Source: Cytophagia bacterium (GTDB lineage: Bacteria; Bacteroidota; Bacteroidia; Cytophagales; Spirosomataceae). Taken from it: a stretch of 61,043 bases of DNA. The stretch is from the NCBI GenBank assembly GCA_004293645.1, contig REAB01000070.1:1-61043 (forward strand). Direction: 5' to 3'. Shown piece by piece: positions 36,127 through 45,297 of the stretch; the stretch's first letter is position 1, and every line of letters starts with the position of its first letter. Both the position numbers and the translations under genes were made by a program. The notes under the pieces were generated by a model, which ran no database searches, was not told the DNA's origin, and was given only the letters and a program-made list of their open reading frames with translations.

Positions 36127-36195
36127 ATGCTTCTTTACGGTGCCATTGGGCACGCCAAAGTAATTTTGAGCGGCCTAAAAGCGGCAAAAAAATGA
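36127..36195 (+). pseudogene. 5' stump of a PglD-like acetyltransferase gene
   Basis: Three bases after the sugar transferase stop, an ATG opens a 22-codon frame reading MLLYGAIGHAKVILSGLKAA, the characteristic nucleotide-binding start of PglD/NeuD sugar acyltransferases (usually LYGAGGHAKV). It then stops at 36193-36195. The left-handed beta-helix part is absent. The GC-richer composition of the stump matches the sugar transferase, while the DNA after about 36230 turns AT-rich, so the original gene was probably replaced by the AT-rich insert that follows. Confidence 0.65.
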
Positions 36196-36283
36196 AACCC
36201 GCGACGGAAGCGGAAGTTGTAGCCAAAAAAGATGAATTGAAATTAATTCAAACATGTTCTTAAAATCAGAAAAATATACAATA

Positions 36284-37390
36284 ATGGAAAAGTACATAAA
36301 AATTATTCAGGGAATAGTGCCTGAAATCAAGGAAAAAGATATTAAACTACCATTTAATGTCATAAGAATTGATAGCATTGATTTGGTAACCATTCGGGTT
36401 GAATTTGAAAGGGAAATTGGGGAAGTTATTCCTGACTCAAAATGGATGTGTTTTGAAAGCCTATTTGATATGATAGATTATTGCAATAATCAAGAAAATG
36501 TCTCCTTTTCAAACTCAGATGATGTAATAAAAAATAAAATTCTCAAAGAAATAACTATTGATATGCCTCAAATGGCAATACAAGCCTTGTCGGAAAACTG
36601 GTTATTTAAAGAATTAGGAAATCTTCATTGGCAAATGCTATGCGATGGTTTAAACACAAAATCATTTGAATTAAAAGATGAATTAAACAATCGTTTATAC
36701 GCAACTTTTGTTAGAATTAGTATCAATAGTACTGTTCCATTGAATCAGTTCAATGAAAATGAAACGCTCAAAATAGAAGGAGAAATCAATCGCTTTGGAA
36801 ACAGTATGTATTTCAGTAATATCATATTAAAATCAAGAGAATCGATCATTAATGCCAATTTAATGACCAGTTTTTCAATTAGAAACGAATCTGACAATAC
36901 AAAATTAGTTAAAAGCCAGCCAAATAGCGCGAAGAATTCTATTGAAGAATTTAGTATGAACCCTAAATTTGGAAACGAATACAGATTGATTAAAAAAAAT
37001 GAATTGGACGAAATAAAAATAGGGAATGTAACATTTAAAATACACGATAATTTCATTTTTGAAACCACCTATACAATAAACCCATATTATGATTTAAACG
37101 GAGTTGGGTTGCTCTATTTTGCCTCTTACCCTATTATTAGCGATGTGTGCGAAGCCAATTATTTCAACGCTCTTGATAATAATCACGATAGATGGGAACT
37201 CACTTATTACACTTTATCGAGAGACATATTGTATTACGCAAATTGTAATATCAATGATGAAATTTTATACAAACTAAATTCTTTTAGTTTCATTGAAAAC
37301 AACACCGTGCAAATAAACAGTTCATTATATAGAAGAAGCGATAACTCATTAATGGCTCGAATATTTACAATTAAGAGAAAACAATCATGA
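36284..37390 (+). CDS. Acyl carrier protein fused to an LnmK-like double hot-dog enzyme
   Basis: The 368 residues (378 if the ATG at 36254 is used) hold two modules. Residues 1-75 look like an acyl carrier protein, with the phosphopantetheine Ser S31 in VIRIDSIDLVTIRVEFEREIG. Residues 92-368 look like an LnmK/Pnap_2097-type double hot-dog enzyme, with MPQMAIQALSENWLFKELGN and LHWQML opening the first fold and INPYYDLNGVGLLYFASYPI near 260-285 in the second. LnmK is an acyltransferase/decarboxylase acting on carrier-bound methylmalonyl groups. The stop overlaps the ATG of the acyltransferase gene (ATGA), so the two are coupled. The DNA is far more AT-rich than its surroundings, which suggests transfer. 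The substrate is unknown. Confidence 0.8.
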   Translation: MEKYIKIIQGIVPEIKEKDIKLPFNVIRIDSIDLVTIRVEFEREIGEVIPDSKWMCFESLFDMIDYCNNQENVSFSNSDDVIKNKILKEITIDMPQMAIQALSENWLFKELGNLHWQMLCDGLNTKSFELKDELNNRLYATFVRISINSTVPLNQFNENETLKIEGEINRFGNSMYFSNIILKSRESIINANLMTSFSIRNESDNTKLVKSQPNSAKNSIEEFSMNPKFGNEYRLIKKNELDEIKIGNVTFKIHDNFIFETTYTINPYYDLNGVGLLYFASYPIISDVCEANYFNALDNNHDRWELTYYTLSRDILYYANCNINDEILYKLNSFSFIENNTVQINSSLYRRSDNSLMARIFTIKRKQS

Positions 37391-37995
37391 AAAATGCTTA
37401 CATAATCGGTGCCAGTGGACATGGCAATGTCATTGCGTCAATTATCAAAAATAAATATAAAAATATTTACTTTGTTGACCTTGTTCAAAAATCAGATGAT
37501 ATAATCAATCAAACAGATTTTTTTAATAACATCGAAAAATATCAAAACGAAGCTGTGTTCATTGGAATCGGTAGTAATGAAATGAGAACAAAAATTTATG
37601 AAAAATTAAAAACACTTCGTATAACTCCTGCCAATTGCATTGCAGAACATTCCTTTATTGCGCACGATGCAGTTCTTGGAAATGGAGTTGTAATTTGTCC
37701 AGGCTGTGTGATTGGTTCTAAGGCAATTATTGGCAATAATACCATAATCAATACTCTGTCAAGCATTGACCATGACTGCATATTGGGCGATAATAGCCAA
37801 GTTACCGCAGGCGTTACATTTGGAGGCACAACGAAAGTTGGAAAAAATTGCTTTTTTGGGATTAAAAGTGCAACCGTTCCAAATATTAACATTGGCGATA
37901 ATTCAATTATTATGGCTGGTAGTTTAGTTTACAAAGATGTACCTGAAAATGTGATGGTAGGAGGAGTCCCAGCAAGAATCATGGGAAAAGTTTAA
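37387..37995 (+). CDS. PglD/NeuD-family sugar acyltransferase
   Basis: This 202-residue hexapeptide-repeat acyltransferase has N-terminal Rossmann-like AYIIGASGHGNVIASIIKN (sugar-nucleotide binding). From about residue 80, a left-handed beta-helix follows (AVLGNGVVICPGCVIGSKAI, IGNNTIINTLSSIDHDCILG) with the catalytic His-Asp of SSIDHDC, ending SLVYKDVPENVMVGGVPARI. Relatives N-acetylate UDP-amino-sugars using acetyl-CoA. Coupled to an ACP-containing protein, this one may instead use a carrier-bound acyl group, which is inference. It shares the low GC of its partner and replaces the broken pglD-like stump at 36127. Confidence 0.9.
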   Translation: MKNAYIIGASGHGNVIASIIKNKYKNIYFVDLVQKSDDIINQTDFFNNIEKYQNEAVFIGIGSNEMRTKIYEKLKTLRITPANCIAEHSFIAHDAVLGNGVVICPGCVIGSKAIIGNNTIINTLSSIDHDCILGDNSQVTAGVTFGGTTKVGKNCFFGIKSATVPNINIGDNSIIMAGSLVYKDVPENVMVGGVPARIMGKV

Positions 37996-38316
37996 CTGCC
38001 GCTCATAACTATTGTCTGAACGGAAAGCCAAAAAAAGCATATAAAGTACTGGTAATAAGTTGTTTATATACCGTTTTTCTGTTTAATTACGAGTAAGTAC
38101 TTAGCTATCTCTACCTGATTCCACCAACTTGGTCAGAGAACCGTTTTTTGTTTCTTCATAACGCAAAAATAGGAAGAACTTTTTTGCTTTGTTTGACAAC
38201 CCATAACCAAGACAATCAAAATCTCCACTTTGACGCGATTGGTTTTTTCGTTTTCTTTGTAATTCTTTTTAGAATACACGCCTGCAAAGCGTGCCAAAGC
38301 ACTAAAAAATAGCTGA
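37996..38316. other. 321-base region between the acyltransferase and the Wzi-like gene
   Basis: The region is AT-rich and without a credible gene. It contains TTTAATTACGAGTAAGTACTTAG at about 38082-38103, which matches the right end of the dispersed AAGTAGTTG-family repeat and probably marks a truncated copy at the edge of the AT-rich island. The GTG start at 38317 follows a stretch with no consensus promoter. Confidence 0.45.
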
Positions 38317-39807
38317 GTGAGAAAAAACCTCGTTACATCCTTTTTTTGTGGGCTACTGTTAGGTTGGTTTCCTATTTTTTCGCAAGATTCTACCTCTTTC
38401 CGAGTTATATCTACTTCTCTGGAATCCAACATAGGCTTCGCTTCGCAAAGTACGCCTTTCTGGTTTAGAGTCAATCAATACGCTACTGTTCCCAATAAGT
38501 TGCCGATTTTGAGCGTACGAGCCGCGCGGCAAGCCACGCAAAGTTTTAAGAAAAACGCCAATTGGCGTTGGGCATACGGCGCGGAGGCGGTGGTAAACGC
38601 GGGTGCAGAAAGCAATATGGTACTTCCTGAAATATACACGGCACTGCGTTACAAAGTTTGGGAGTTGTACGTTGGTCGGCGCAAAGAGACGTTTGGTTTG
38701 TGCGACAGTACGCTGGGGACTGGCTCGTACGCTTGGTCGGGCAATGCCCTGCCGATGCCCAAATTGGTGCTGCAAATACCCCAATATACGCCCGTACCTT
38801 ACACCAAAGGTTGGCTGGTGTTTAAGGGCCACTACGCCCACAGTTGGTTTGGCGAGAACCAATACGTAAGCCATCATTTTTTGCATCAAAAAACGTTGCA
38901 CCTGCGATTGGGCAAAGCCAAGAGCCGATTCAAATGGCACGGCGGATTTACGCACCAAGTGCAGTGGGGGGGCATCGCCAACTATGATGCCAGTTCGGTG
39001 GCCAACGGCAACAAATTTCCGAGCAATTTGAGGGCGTATGGGTATGTAGTTACGGGCTTGGGGGGCGTAGTGGGGCAAGTAAAGGGCTTCAATGCCTTCG
39101 ACTCAACCAACCGCGTGGGGAATCATTTAGGAACGATAGATATGGGGGTAGAAATTGACTTAAAACGCAGTAGGCTCTTTATTTACCGACAAAATATATT
39201 CGAAGATGGCTCGCTGTATTATCTAAACAGCATCAGCGATGGGCTGCACGGTATTTCGTTTACCAATTTGTTTGCCAAAAGAGAAAAAGGGAAACTCAGT
39301 ATTCAAAAAGTGCTATTTGAGTTTTTGAATACCAGAAGCCAAGGTGGACGGGAGTTTAATACTAAACCTGGCGGTAAACTCGGCAACGATAATTACTTTA
39401 ATCACCAGCAATTTAGGGACGGCTGGACGTACCAGGGGCGCATTATTGGTACGCCTTTTATTACCAATCGGTTTGACACAAAAAAGAAATTTCAAGAAAA
39501 TGGCTTATACAATGGCTTTGAAAGTGCCAACAACAACCGCGTGCGGGTGTATCACGTTGGCGTACAGGGGTATTTTGGCGAAGACGTTGAGTTTTTATCC
39601 AAAATTTCGTACAGTCAAAACTACGGCACTTACGGGCATCCGTATCTGTCTGAGCCGCGTCAGTACAGTGGTTTGGTGCAGGTGATGGGAAAACTGCCCT
39701 ATTTGGGCGGGTTGCAATGGACTGCGGCGGCAGCTTGGGACTACGGTGGGCTTTACGAAGATTCGTTTGGCTTACAAATTGGGGTACGGAAGAATTGGCG
39801 GAAATAA
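38317..39807 (+). CDS. Wzi-like capsule assembly outer membrane protein
   Basis: This 496-residue protein has signal peptide MRKNLVTSFFCGLLLGWFPIFSQ from a GTG start. It is a large predicted beta-barrel with GFASQSTPFWFRVNQYATVP, WELYVGRRKETFGLCDSTLG, YTPVPYTKGWLVFKGHYAHS and FGENQYVSHHFLHQKTLHLR. These are the hallmarks of the Bacteroidota capsule assembly Wzi family, whose enterobacterial relative anchors capsule to the cell surface. Its location just after the sugar transferase and acyltransferase genes supports a surface-glycan locus, although no polymerase, flippase or export genes are present in the window. Confidence 0.82.
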   Translation: MRKNLVTSFFCGLLLGWFPIFSQDSTSFRVISTSLESNIGFASQSTPFWFRVNQYATVPNKLPILSVRAARQATQSFKKNANWRWAYGAEAVVNAGAESNMVLPEIYTALRYKVWELYVGRRKETFGLCDSTLGTGSYAWSGNALPMPKLVLQIPQYTPVPYTKGWLVFKGHYAHSWFGENQYVSHHFLHQKTLHLRLGKAKSRFKWHGGFTHQVQWGGIANYDASSVANGNKFPSNLRAYGYVVTGLGGVVGQVKGFNAFDSTNRVGNHLGTIDMGVEIDLKRSRLFIYRQNIFEDGSLYYLNSISDGLHGISFTNLFAKREKGKLSIQKVLFEFLNTRSQGGREFNTKPGGKLGNDNYFNHQQFRDGWTYQGRIIGTPFITNRFDTKKKFQENGLYNGFESANNNRVRVYHVGVQGYFGEDVEFLSKISYSQNYGTYGHPYLSEPRQYSGLVQVMGKLPYLGGLQWTAAAAWDYGGLYEDSFGLQIGVRKNWRK

Positions 39808-39822
39808 TTACAAGCAATAAAG

Positions 39823-40269
39823 ATGCAAATCAGAAAAGGAACGCGCGAAGATGTACCACGGGTATTTGAACTGGTACAAGAATTGGCTTTGTACGAAAAA
39901 GCCCCCGAACAAGTATTGAATACGGCTGCCCAGATGGTCGAAGATGGTTTTGGCGAGAATCCTATTTTTGGGTTGCTCGTGGCCGAAGTAAACGGCCGGA
40001 TTGAGGGAATTTCGCTCTATTACATACGCTATTCTACTTGGAAAGGTAAACGGTTGTACTTAGAAGACTTGATTGTAACCGAAACCATGCGCGGCCACGG
40101 ACTGGGGAAATTGCTACTCGATGCCACCGTAGCCGAAGCCCGCGCCACGCACTGCACGGGTATGATGTGGCAGGTACTCGATTGGAACGAGCCGTCTATT
40201 GCATTTTATGAAAAATACGGGGCAAGTTTGGACGGGGAATGGCTCAACTGCCACTTAGATTTCAAATAA
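39823..40269 (+). CDS. GNAT acetyltransferase, diamine/thialysine N-acetyltransferase-like
   Basis: This 148-residue protein has MQIRKGTREDVPRVFELVQE, the family signature LALYEKAPEQV, RYSTWKGKRLYLEDLIV, the acetyl-CoA loop RGHGLGKLLL and the closing QVLDWNEPSIAFYEKYGA. These match the SSAT-like branch (spermidine/spermine or thialysine N-acetyltransferases). It probably acetylates an amine such as a diamine or modified lysine in the cytoplasm. It follows the Wzi-like gene by 15 bases, and the YggS-like gene comes 49 bases later. Confidence 0.85.
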   Translation: MQIRKGTREDVPRVFELVQELALYEKAPEQVLNTAAQMVEDGFGENPIFGLLVAEVNGRIEGISLYYIRYSTWKGKRLYLEDLIVTETMRGHGLGKLLLDATVAEARATHCTGMMWQVLDWNEPSIAFYEKYGASLDGEWLNCHLDFK

Positions 40270-40281
40270 CAAATAGCACAC

Positions 40282-40315
40282 ATCAAATATCATACATCAA
40301 ATATCATACATCAAA
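40282..40315. repeat. 14-bp tandem repeat (ATCAAATATCATAC, 2.4 copies)
   Basis: Two exact copies and a six-base start of a third lie in the gap between the acetyltransferase and the GTG start of YggS. Similar simple AT-rich repeats lie upstream of carB (16640-16690) and at 45194-45238 (AACAGATAACA units). Confidence 0.85.
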
Positions 40316-40318
40316 AAC

Positions 40319-40972
40319 GTGTCAATAGCCAAAAATATACGTCAGATAGAAGCCCAGATTGATGGGCGAGCTAAATTGGTGGCAGTGACCAAAACCAAAC
40401 CCATTTCGTTGTTGCAAGAAGCGTACGATGCTGGTTGTAAGTGCTTTGGAGAAAATAAGGTGCAAGAAATGGTGGAGAAGCAAGCCCTGCTTCCTACCGA
40501 TATTGAGTGGCACTTGATTGGCCACCTGCAAACCAACAAAGTCAAGTACATGGCCTCGTTTGTGTCGCTGATTCACTCGGTAGATAGCCTTAAATTGCTT
40601 CAAGAAATAAACAAACAAGCCGCCAAGGCGGAGCGAGTTATTGATTGCTTACTCCAAATTCACATTGCGCAAGAAGAAACAAAATTTGGCTTTTCAGAAA
40701 CTGAGGTTGAAACATTACTGGGGTCAGATGAGGTCGAAAAATTGGCCAACGTACGTATCGTTGGGCTGATGGGCATGGCTTCTAATGTAGCCGACGAATT
40801 ACAAATTCGCCACGAATTCAGGAGTTTAAAATTATTTTTTGACAAACTAAATACCTCATACGCTACCTCATTCACCATTCTCTCAATGGGTATGAGCGGC
40901 GATTATCTGCTTGCCATTGAAGAAGGTAGTACGTTGGTACGCGTTGGGTCGGCTATCTTTGGGTCGAGGTAG
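40319..40972 (+). CDS. YggS/PROSC family pyridoxal-phosphate homeostasis protein
   Basis: This 217-residue PLP-binding protein of the alanine racemase-like N-terminal fold has the lysine site in AKLVAVTKTKPISLLQEAYD, GENKVQEMVEK, WHLIGHLQTNKVKY, IHSVDSLKLLQEIN and, near the end, ILSMGMSGDYLLAIEEGSTLVRVGSAIFG. The family buffers PLP and affects amino acid pools; no enzyme activity is established. The start is a GTG at 40319, five bases after the 14-bp tandem repeat ends, and no clear ribosome-binding site is seen. Confidence 0.93.
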   Translation: MSIAKNIRQIEAQIDGRAKLVAVTKTKPISLLQEAYDAGCKCFGENKVQEMVEKQALLPTDIEWHLIGHLQTNKVKYMASFVSLIHSVDSLKLLQEINKQAAKAERVIDCLLQIHIAQEETKFGFSETEVETLLGSDEVEKLANVRIVGLMGMASNVADELQIRHEFRSLKLFFDKLNTSYATSFTILSMGMSGDYLLAIEEGSTLVRVGSAIFGSR

Positions 40973-41007
40973 CGTAAAAAGTGCATGAGTCGTACGCGTT
41001 ACTCCCC

Positions 41008-41469
41008 TTAAATACAAGACTCCATCACCATTTTAATGTGCGGAATGTTGTCTTCTAAGTAAGTTTTGCCCGTTGAAACAAATCCCAATGACTCATAAAA
41101 ACGCAACAAGTAAGTCTGTGCGCCAATCTTGATGGGCATCGGGCCAAATAGTTGCTGGCAGTAGTCAATCGAAACTTGCATGAGCTGCTTGCCCATGCCC
41201 GTTGCCCGTGCCGAGGGCGACGTAACCACCCGCCCAATCGAAGCATATCCCGCAAACGAAACGTCTTTGTCAAACAGGCGCGTATAAGCCAGCAATTGAC
41301 CCGATTCGCTGGTGCCGAGGCAGTGCCAAGCCACCAAGTCTTGGCCATCGGGGTCTTGAAAGGGGCAATTTTGCTCCACCACAAACACCTCCGCGCGGAG
41401 TGCTAAAATAGCATACAACTCCTTCAAAGTCAATTGATTGAAGGTAACACATTTGAAAGAAAGCCCCAT
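41008..41469 (-). CDS. ElaA-like GNAT acetyltransferase
   Basis: The 153 residues show LKELYAILALRAEVFVVEQN at the N-terminus, CPFQDPDGQDLVAWHCLG, IGRVVTSPSARATGMGKQLM with the acetyl-CoA loop, and IGAQTYLLRFYESLGFVSTG. This is the ElaA branch of GNAT proteins, whose physiological substrate is not established. It is transcribed opposite to its neighbours, with 139 AT-rich bases upstream shared with the divergent M16 peptidase gene. Confidence 0.88.
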   Translation of the reverse strand: MGLSFKCVTFNQLTLKELYAILALRAEVFVVEQNCPFQDPDGQDLVAWHCLGTSESGQLLAYTRLFDKDVSFAGYASIGRVVTSPSARATGMGKQLMQVSIDYCQQLFGPMPIKIGAQTYLLRFYESLGFVSTGKTYLEDNIPHIKMVMESCI

Positions 41470-41608
41470 TTTTATTTTGTTTTTTGGCTAATTTGAGGTT
41501 GTAAGATGTATTTATTTTGCACCAAAAGCGTTTTCAAATATAAAGCATACTGTATTATTATTTAGCGTTTATTTGCTAACATTGTGGCAGTTTTAAACCC
41601 CTTTATTT

Positions 41609-44548
41609 ATGAAACGTTCTTTGTTTTTTACAGCCTTGTTGGGCTTGGCCTTGACAGCCTCTTTTGCCCAAACCAAACTTTACGACTGGAAAACCGCCAG
41701 TTCGGGTGGTTACACCTACAAATACGTGACAAACGATGCCACGGGCGCGCGTTTTTATCAACTCAAAAACGGCCTCACGGTGATTTTGAGTACCAACAAA
41801 CGCGAGCCACGCATCTATGCCATGATGACCACCCGCGCGGGAGCCGTAAACGACCCCCGCACCAACACGGGCTTGGCCCACTACCTCGAACACTTGATGT
41901 TTAAAGGTACAACCAACTTTGGAACAACCGACTACGCCAAAGAAAAACAGCTTTTGACCCAAATCGAAGACCTCTACGACCAATACGGCCAAACCGCCGA
42001 CACCGCAGCGCGGGCAGCCATCTATCGAAAAATTGACAAAATGTCGAACGATGCCGCCAAAATTGCCATTGCCAATGAGTACGACAAACTCATGGGAGCA
42101 ATGGGGTCGCAGGGAACCAACGCTTTCACCAACTACGAATATACGTCTTACATCGAAAATATTCCTACTAATGCCCTCGACCGCTACCTCAAAGTGCAGT
42201 CAGATCGCTTCCAAAACCCCGTATTCAGAATTTTTCATACCGAGTTAGAAACGGTTTACGAAGAAAAAAATATTTCGGTCGACAACGACCCCCGCAAGGC
42301 CAACGAAGCCCTCATGGGCGCGTTGTTTCAAAAATACCACCTCAACAAATCGGTGTTGGGCGACCAAGAGCACCTTAAAAATCCAAATCTCCGCACGATT
42401 CGCAAGTTTTACGACACCTACTACGTTTCAAACAACATGGCTTTGATTTTGGTGGGCGACCTGAACCCCGACGAACTGATGCCCAAAATTGAGCAGACGT
42501 TTGCTTGGATGAAACCCGCGCCCGTGGCCGAGTACCAACCCGAAGCAGAGCCTGCGATAACTGCCCCCGTAGTGCGGGAGGTATTTGGCCCCACCCCCGA
42601 CAACGTTCTGATGGGATTTCGGATGCCTGGACTGCGCAACTCCAAAGCCGTACTTGTTTCGACCATTGCCGACGAAATTCTCTCCAATAGTGCGGCGGGC
42701 TTGCTCGATTTGAACCTCAACAAACAACAAAAAGTCCAAAACAGCTTTTCGACCATTACTCGCTCGCGCGACTATTCGGTTTGGCAAATGGGAGGCACGC
42801 CCAAAGCGGGGCAGTCGCTCGACGAAGTGCGTGATTTGATTTTGGGCGAAATAGAAAAACTTAAAAAAGGCGATTTTGACGACAAAATAATCAAGGCCAT
42901 TGTCAATAATTTTAAACTCAACCAAATTCGTCAGTACGAAAATAACCAGGGGCGCGTTTTTGGTTACATGCAGGCGTTCTCGCTCAACAAAGGCGACAGT
43001 TGGAAAGACAATGCGAGCAACTTAGACAACCTCGCCAAAATTACCAAACAAGATGTGATGGCGTTTGCCAACCAGTGGTTGGGTCAAAACTACGGCATTG
43101 TTTACAAACGCAAGGGCGTGGACAACAACGTTTTGAAAATGGCCAAACCGCCCATTACGCCCGTATCGCTCAACCGCGACGCGCAATCAGATTTTCTAAA
43201 AACGGTCAATAGTTCCCCCATGGCCGACATCAAACCCGTGTTTTTAGATTTCAAAAAAGACATCAAAATTGACAACATTGATAAACTGGAAGCCTTGTAC
43301 GTAAAAAACACCGAAAACGCCCTTTACAACTTGGCGTATCGGTTTGACATGGGCACTTGGCACAACAAACTGCTCCCCATTGCTTTTCAATATTTGCAGT
43401 TTTTGGGAACCGACAAATACACCGCCGAGCAGTTGAGCAAAGAGTTTTATGGATTGGCCAGCACCTACAACGCCTTTGCCGCCAACGAAACTACTACCGT
43501 GAACGTGAGCGGCTTACAAGAAAACTTTGGCAAAGCCATTGCCCTCCTCGAACACGTAATGCGCAACTGCAAACCCGACGAAAAAGCCCTCGAAATGCTC
43601 AAAGCTCGCCTCACCAAGCAACGCAACGATGCCAAACTCAACAAGCAGGCCATCATGTCAGGGCTACGCAGCTACGCTACGTATGGGTCACAAAATCCGT
43701 TTAACAACGTACTTTCTAACGACGAAATTAAGGCCATTACAGCCCAACAACTGGTAGATTTATTGCGCGGGCTGTTCAATTATCCCCACAAAATTATCTA
43801 TTACGGCCCCGCCGAAATGGCCGCTTTCAAAGCCGATATGCGCCAACTACACCCCCAAAGCAACAATGGTCTGAACGGTTTGCCAGGCTCTAAACTATTT
43901 AGCAAACGCGCTACCGAAAAAAACGAAGTGCTTTTTGCCCATTACGAAATGGTACAAGCCGACATCAGTTGGATTCGTAACACAGAGTCGTACAATCCTG
44001 CCCTTACGCCCACGATTTCGATGTTCAACGAATATTTTGGGGGTAATATGAGTTCGGTTGTGTTCCAATCATTGCGCGAAGCCAAAGCCTTGGCTTACTC
44101 AACGGGCGCACTCTACATGACTCCCCAAAAGCGCGGCGACAAATATACCCTCATGGGTTTTATTGGTACGCAGTCTGACAAAGTACACGACGCGATGGTG
44201 GGTATGAACGAACTACTCACGGAGTTACCACAGGCGCAAAATATGTTTGAATTGGCCCAAAAGAGCATCAAAAAAAGCATCGAAACGCAGCGGGTACAAG
44301 GAGCTGACGTGATTTTTTCGTATTTGTCGGCCCAAGACAAAGGTCTCGACACCGACGAGCGCAAAGCCACCTACGAAGCTGCCGACCGTTTTACGTTTGA
44401 AGATGTGAAGAAATTTCATGCTCAAAATCTGTCGGCAAAACCATATACGTATTGCGTGGTGGCCTCCGACAAGAAAGTAAAAACGGAAGAACTCCAAAAA
44501 TACGGCGAGTTGAAAACGCTAACGTTGGAGGACATTTTTGGATACTAA
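41609..44548 (+). CDS. Secreted M16 family zinc peptidase, two-repeat form
   Basis: This 979-residue protein has signal peptide MKRSLFFTALLGLALTASFA. The inverted zinc motif is H91-Y-L-E94-H95 in GLAHYLEHLMFKG. The distal Glu lies in FHTELETVYEEKNISVDNDP. A second, inactive M16 domain follows from about 530 (YNLAYRFDMGTWHNKLLPIA ... TPTISMFNEYFGGNMSSVVF). Relatives include PqqL-like and insulinase-like peptidases that form a clam shell and degrade peptides; in Bacteroidota they are periplasmic or surface-located. Its end overlaps the start of the TatD-like gene by 11 bases. Confidence 0.93.
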   Translation: MKRSLFFTALLGLALTASFAQTKLYDWKTASSGGYTYKYVTNDATGARFYQLKNGLTVILSTNKREPRIYAMMTTRAGAVNDPRTNTGLAHYLEHLMFKGTTNFGTTDYAKEKQLLTQIEDLYDQYGQTADTAARAAIYRKIDKMSNDAAKIAIANEYDKLMGAMGSQGTNAFTNYEYTSYIENIPTNALDRYLKVQSDRFQNPVFRIFHTELETVYEEKNISVDNDPRKANEALMGALFQKYHLNKSVLGDQEHLKNPNLRTIRKFYDTYYVSNNMALILVGDLNPDELMPKIEQTFAWMKPAPVAEYQPEAEPAITAPVVREVFGPTPDNVLMGFRMPGLRNSKAVLVSTIADEILSNSAAGLLDLNLNKQQKVQNSFSTITRSRDYSVWQMGGTPKAGQSLDEVRDLILGEIEKLKKGDFDDKIIKAIVNNFKLNQIRQYENNQGRVFGYMQAFSLNKGDSWKDNASNLDNLAKITKQDVMAFANQWLGQNYGIVYKRKGVDNNVLKMAKPPITPVSLNRDAQSDFLKTVNSSPMADIKPVFLDFKKDIKIDNIDKLEALYVKNTENALYNLAYRFDMGTWHNKLLPIAFQYLQFLGTDKYTAEQLSKEFYGLASTYNAFAANETTTVNVSGLQENFGKAIALLEHVMRNCKPDEKALEMLKARLTKQRNDAKLNKQAIMSGLRSYATYGSQNPFNNVLSNDEIKAITAQQLVDLLRGLFNYPHKIIYYGPAEMAAFKADMRQLHPQSNNGLNGLPGSKLFSKRATEKNEVLFAHYEMVQADISWIRNTESYNPALTPTISMFNEYFGGNMSSVVFQSLREAKALAYSTGALYMTPQKRGDKYTLMGFIGTQSDKVHDAMVGMNELLTELPQAQNMFELAQKSIKKSIETQRVQGADVIFSYLSAQDKGLDTDERKATYEAADRFTFEDVKKFHAQNLSAKPYTYCVVASDKKVKTEELQKYGELKTLTLEDIFGY

Positions 44549-45212
44549 ACTGCACCACAACTGCCTCAATTTTCACACGCACCAGCCTGCAAGTACCAAC
44601 GCGGTTGGGCAAGTTTATAATTGGTCCATCAATCAAGTTGAAATACCCCACCGAGGTTGGTTCTCGGTGGGGCTTCACCCTTGGCACATTGACTTCGACA
44701 ACGCCCCCGCCCAGCTCGAAACAGTGGCGCAACGGGCGCAAAACGAACGCGCGGTGGCCATTGGCGAGTGTGGCTTAGACCGACTGGTGGCATTGCCTTT
44801 GGCGCAGCAATTACCCATTTTTGAAGCCCAAATACAACTGGCCGAACAACTCAAAAAGCCCGTTATTATTCACTGTGTGCGGGCTTTTGACGTGCTGGTG
44901 GCGTGGAAAAAACGCACCAAACCTACCGTACCGCTGGTGGTGCATGGGTTCAACAACAACCTTCAAATAGCGCAGCAGCTACTGGCGCATGGCTTTTATT
45001 TTTCGTTGGGAACGGCTTTGCTTTTGCCAAAATCGAATGCCAGCGCAGTAATTAAAATGCTGCCCATCAACCGATTGCTGCTCGAAAATGACGACAAAAA
45101 CAGCAACATCGAAACCATTTACGAAGCCGCTGCCCAACATTTAATGTTGCCAATTGATACCCTAAAAATTGAAATTTGGCGTAATTTTGGGCAAATAACA
45201 AATAACAGATAG
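44538..45212 (+). CDS. TatD-family metal-dependent hydrolase
   Basis: This 224-residue TIM-barrel hydrolase begins at TTG 44538, inside the end of the M16 gene. It has the metal-binding H13-T-H15 in NFHTHQPAS, SVGLHPWHID, Glu in AIGECGLDR, LKKPVIIHCVRAFD and HGFNNNLQIAQQLL. It is shorter than typical TatD proteins (about 260) and its N-terminus reads LNFHTH instead of the usual DTHCHL, but the metal ligands are present. Family members are Mg-dependent DNases or hydrolases in the cytoplasm. The overlap with M16 indicates translational coupling. Confidence 0.85.
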   Translation: MDTKLHHNCLNFHTHQPASTNAVGQVYNWSINQVEIPHRGWFSVGLHPWHIDFDNAPAQLETVAQRAQNERAVAIGECGLDRLVALPLAQQLPIFEAQIQLAEQLKKPVIIHCVRAFDVLVAWKKRTKPTVPLVVHGFNNNLQIAQQLLAHGFYFSLGTALLLPKSNASAVIKMLPINRLLLENDDKNSNIETIYEAAAQHLMLPIDTLKIEIWRNFGQITNNR

Positions 45213-45297
45213 CAAATAACAGATAACAGATAACAAATCAAGCGAGGAACTTTTTACAAACTGCTGCGAGTTCTGCTCAAAACTTCAACCCCAAATA

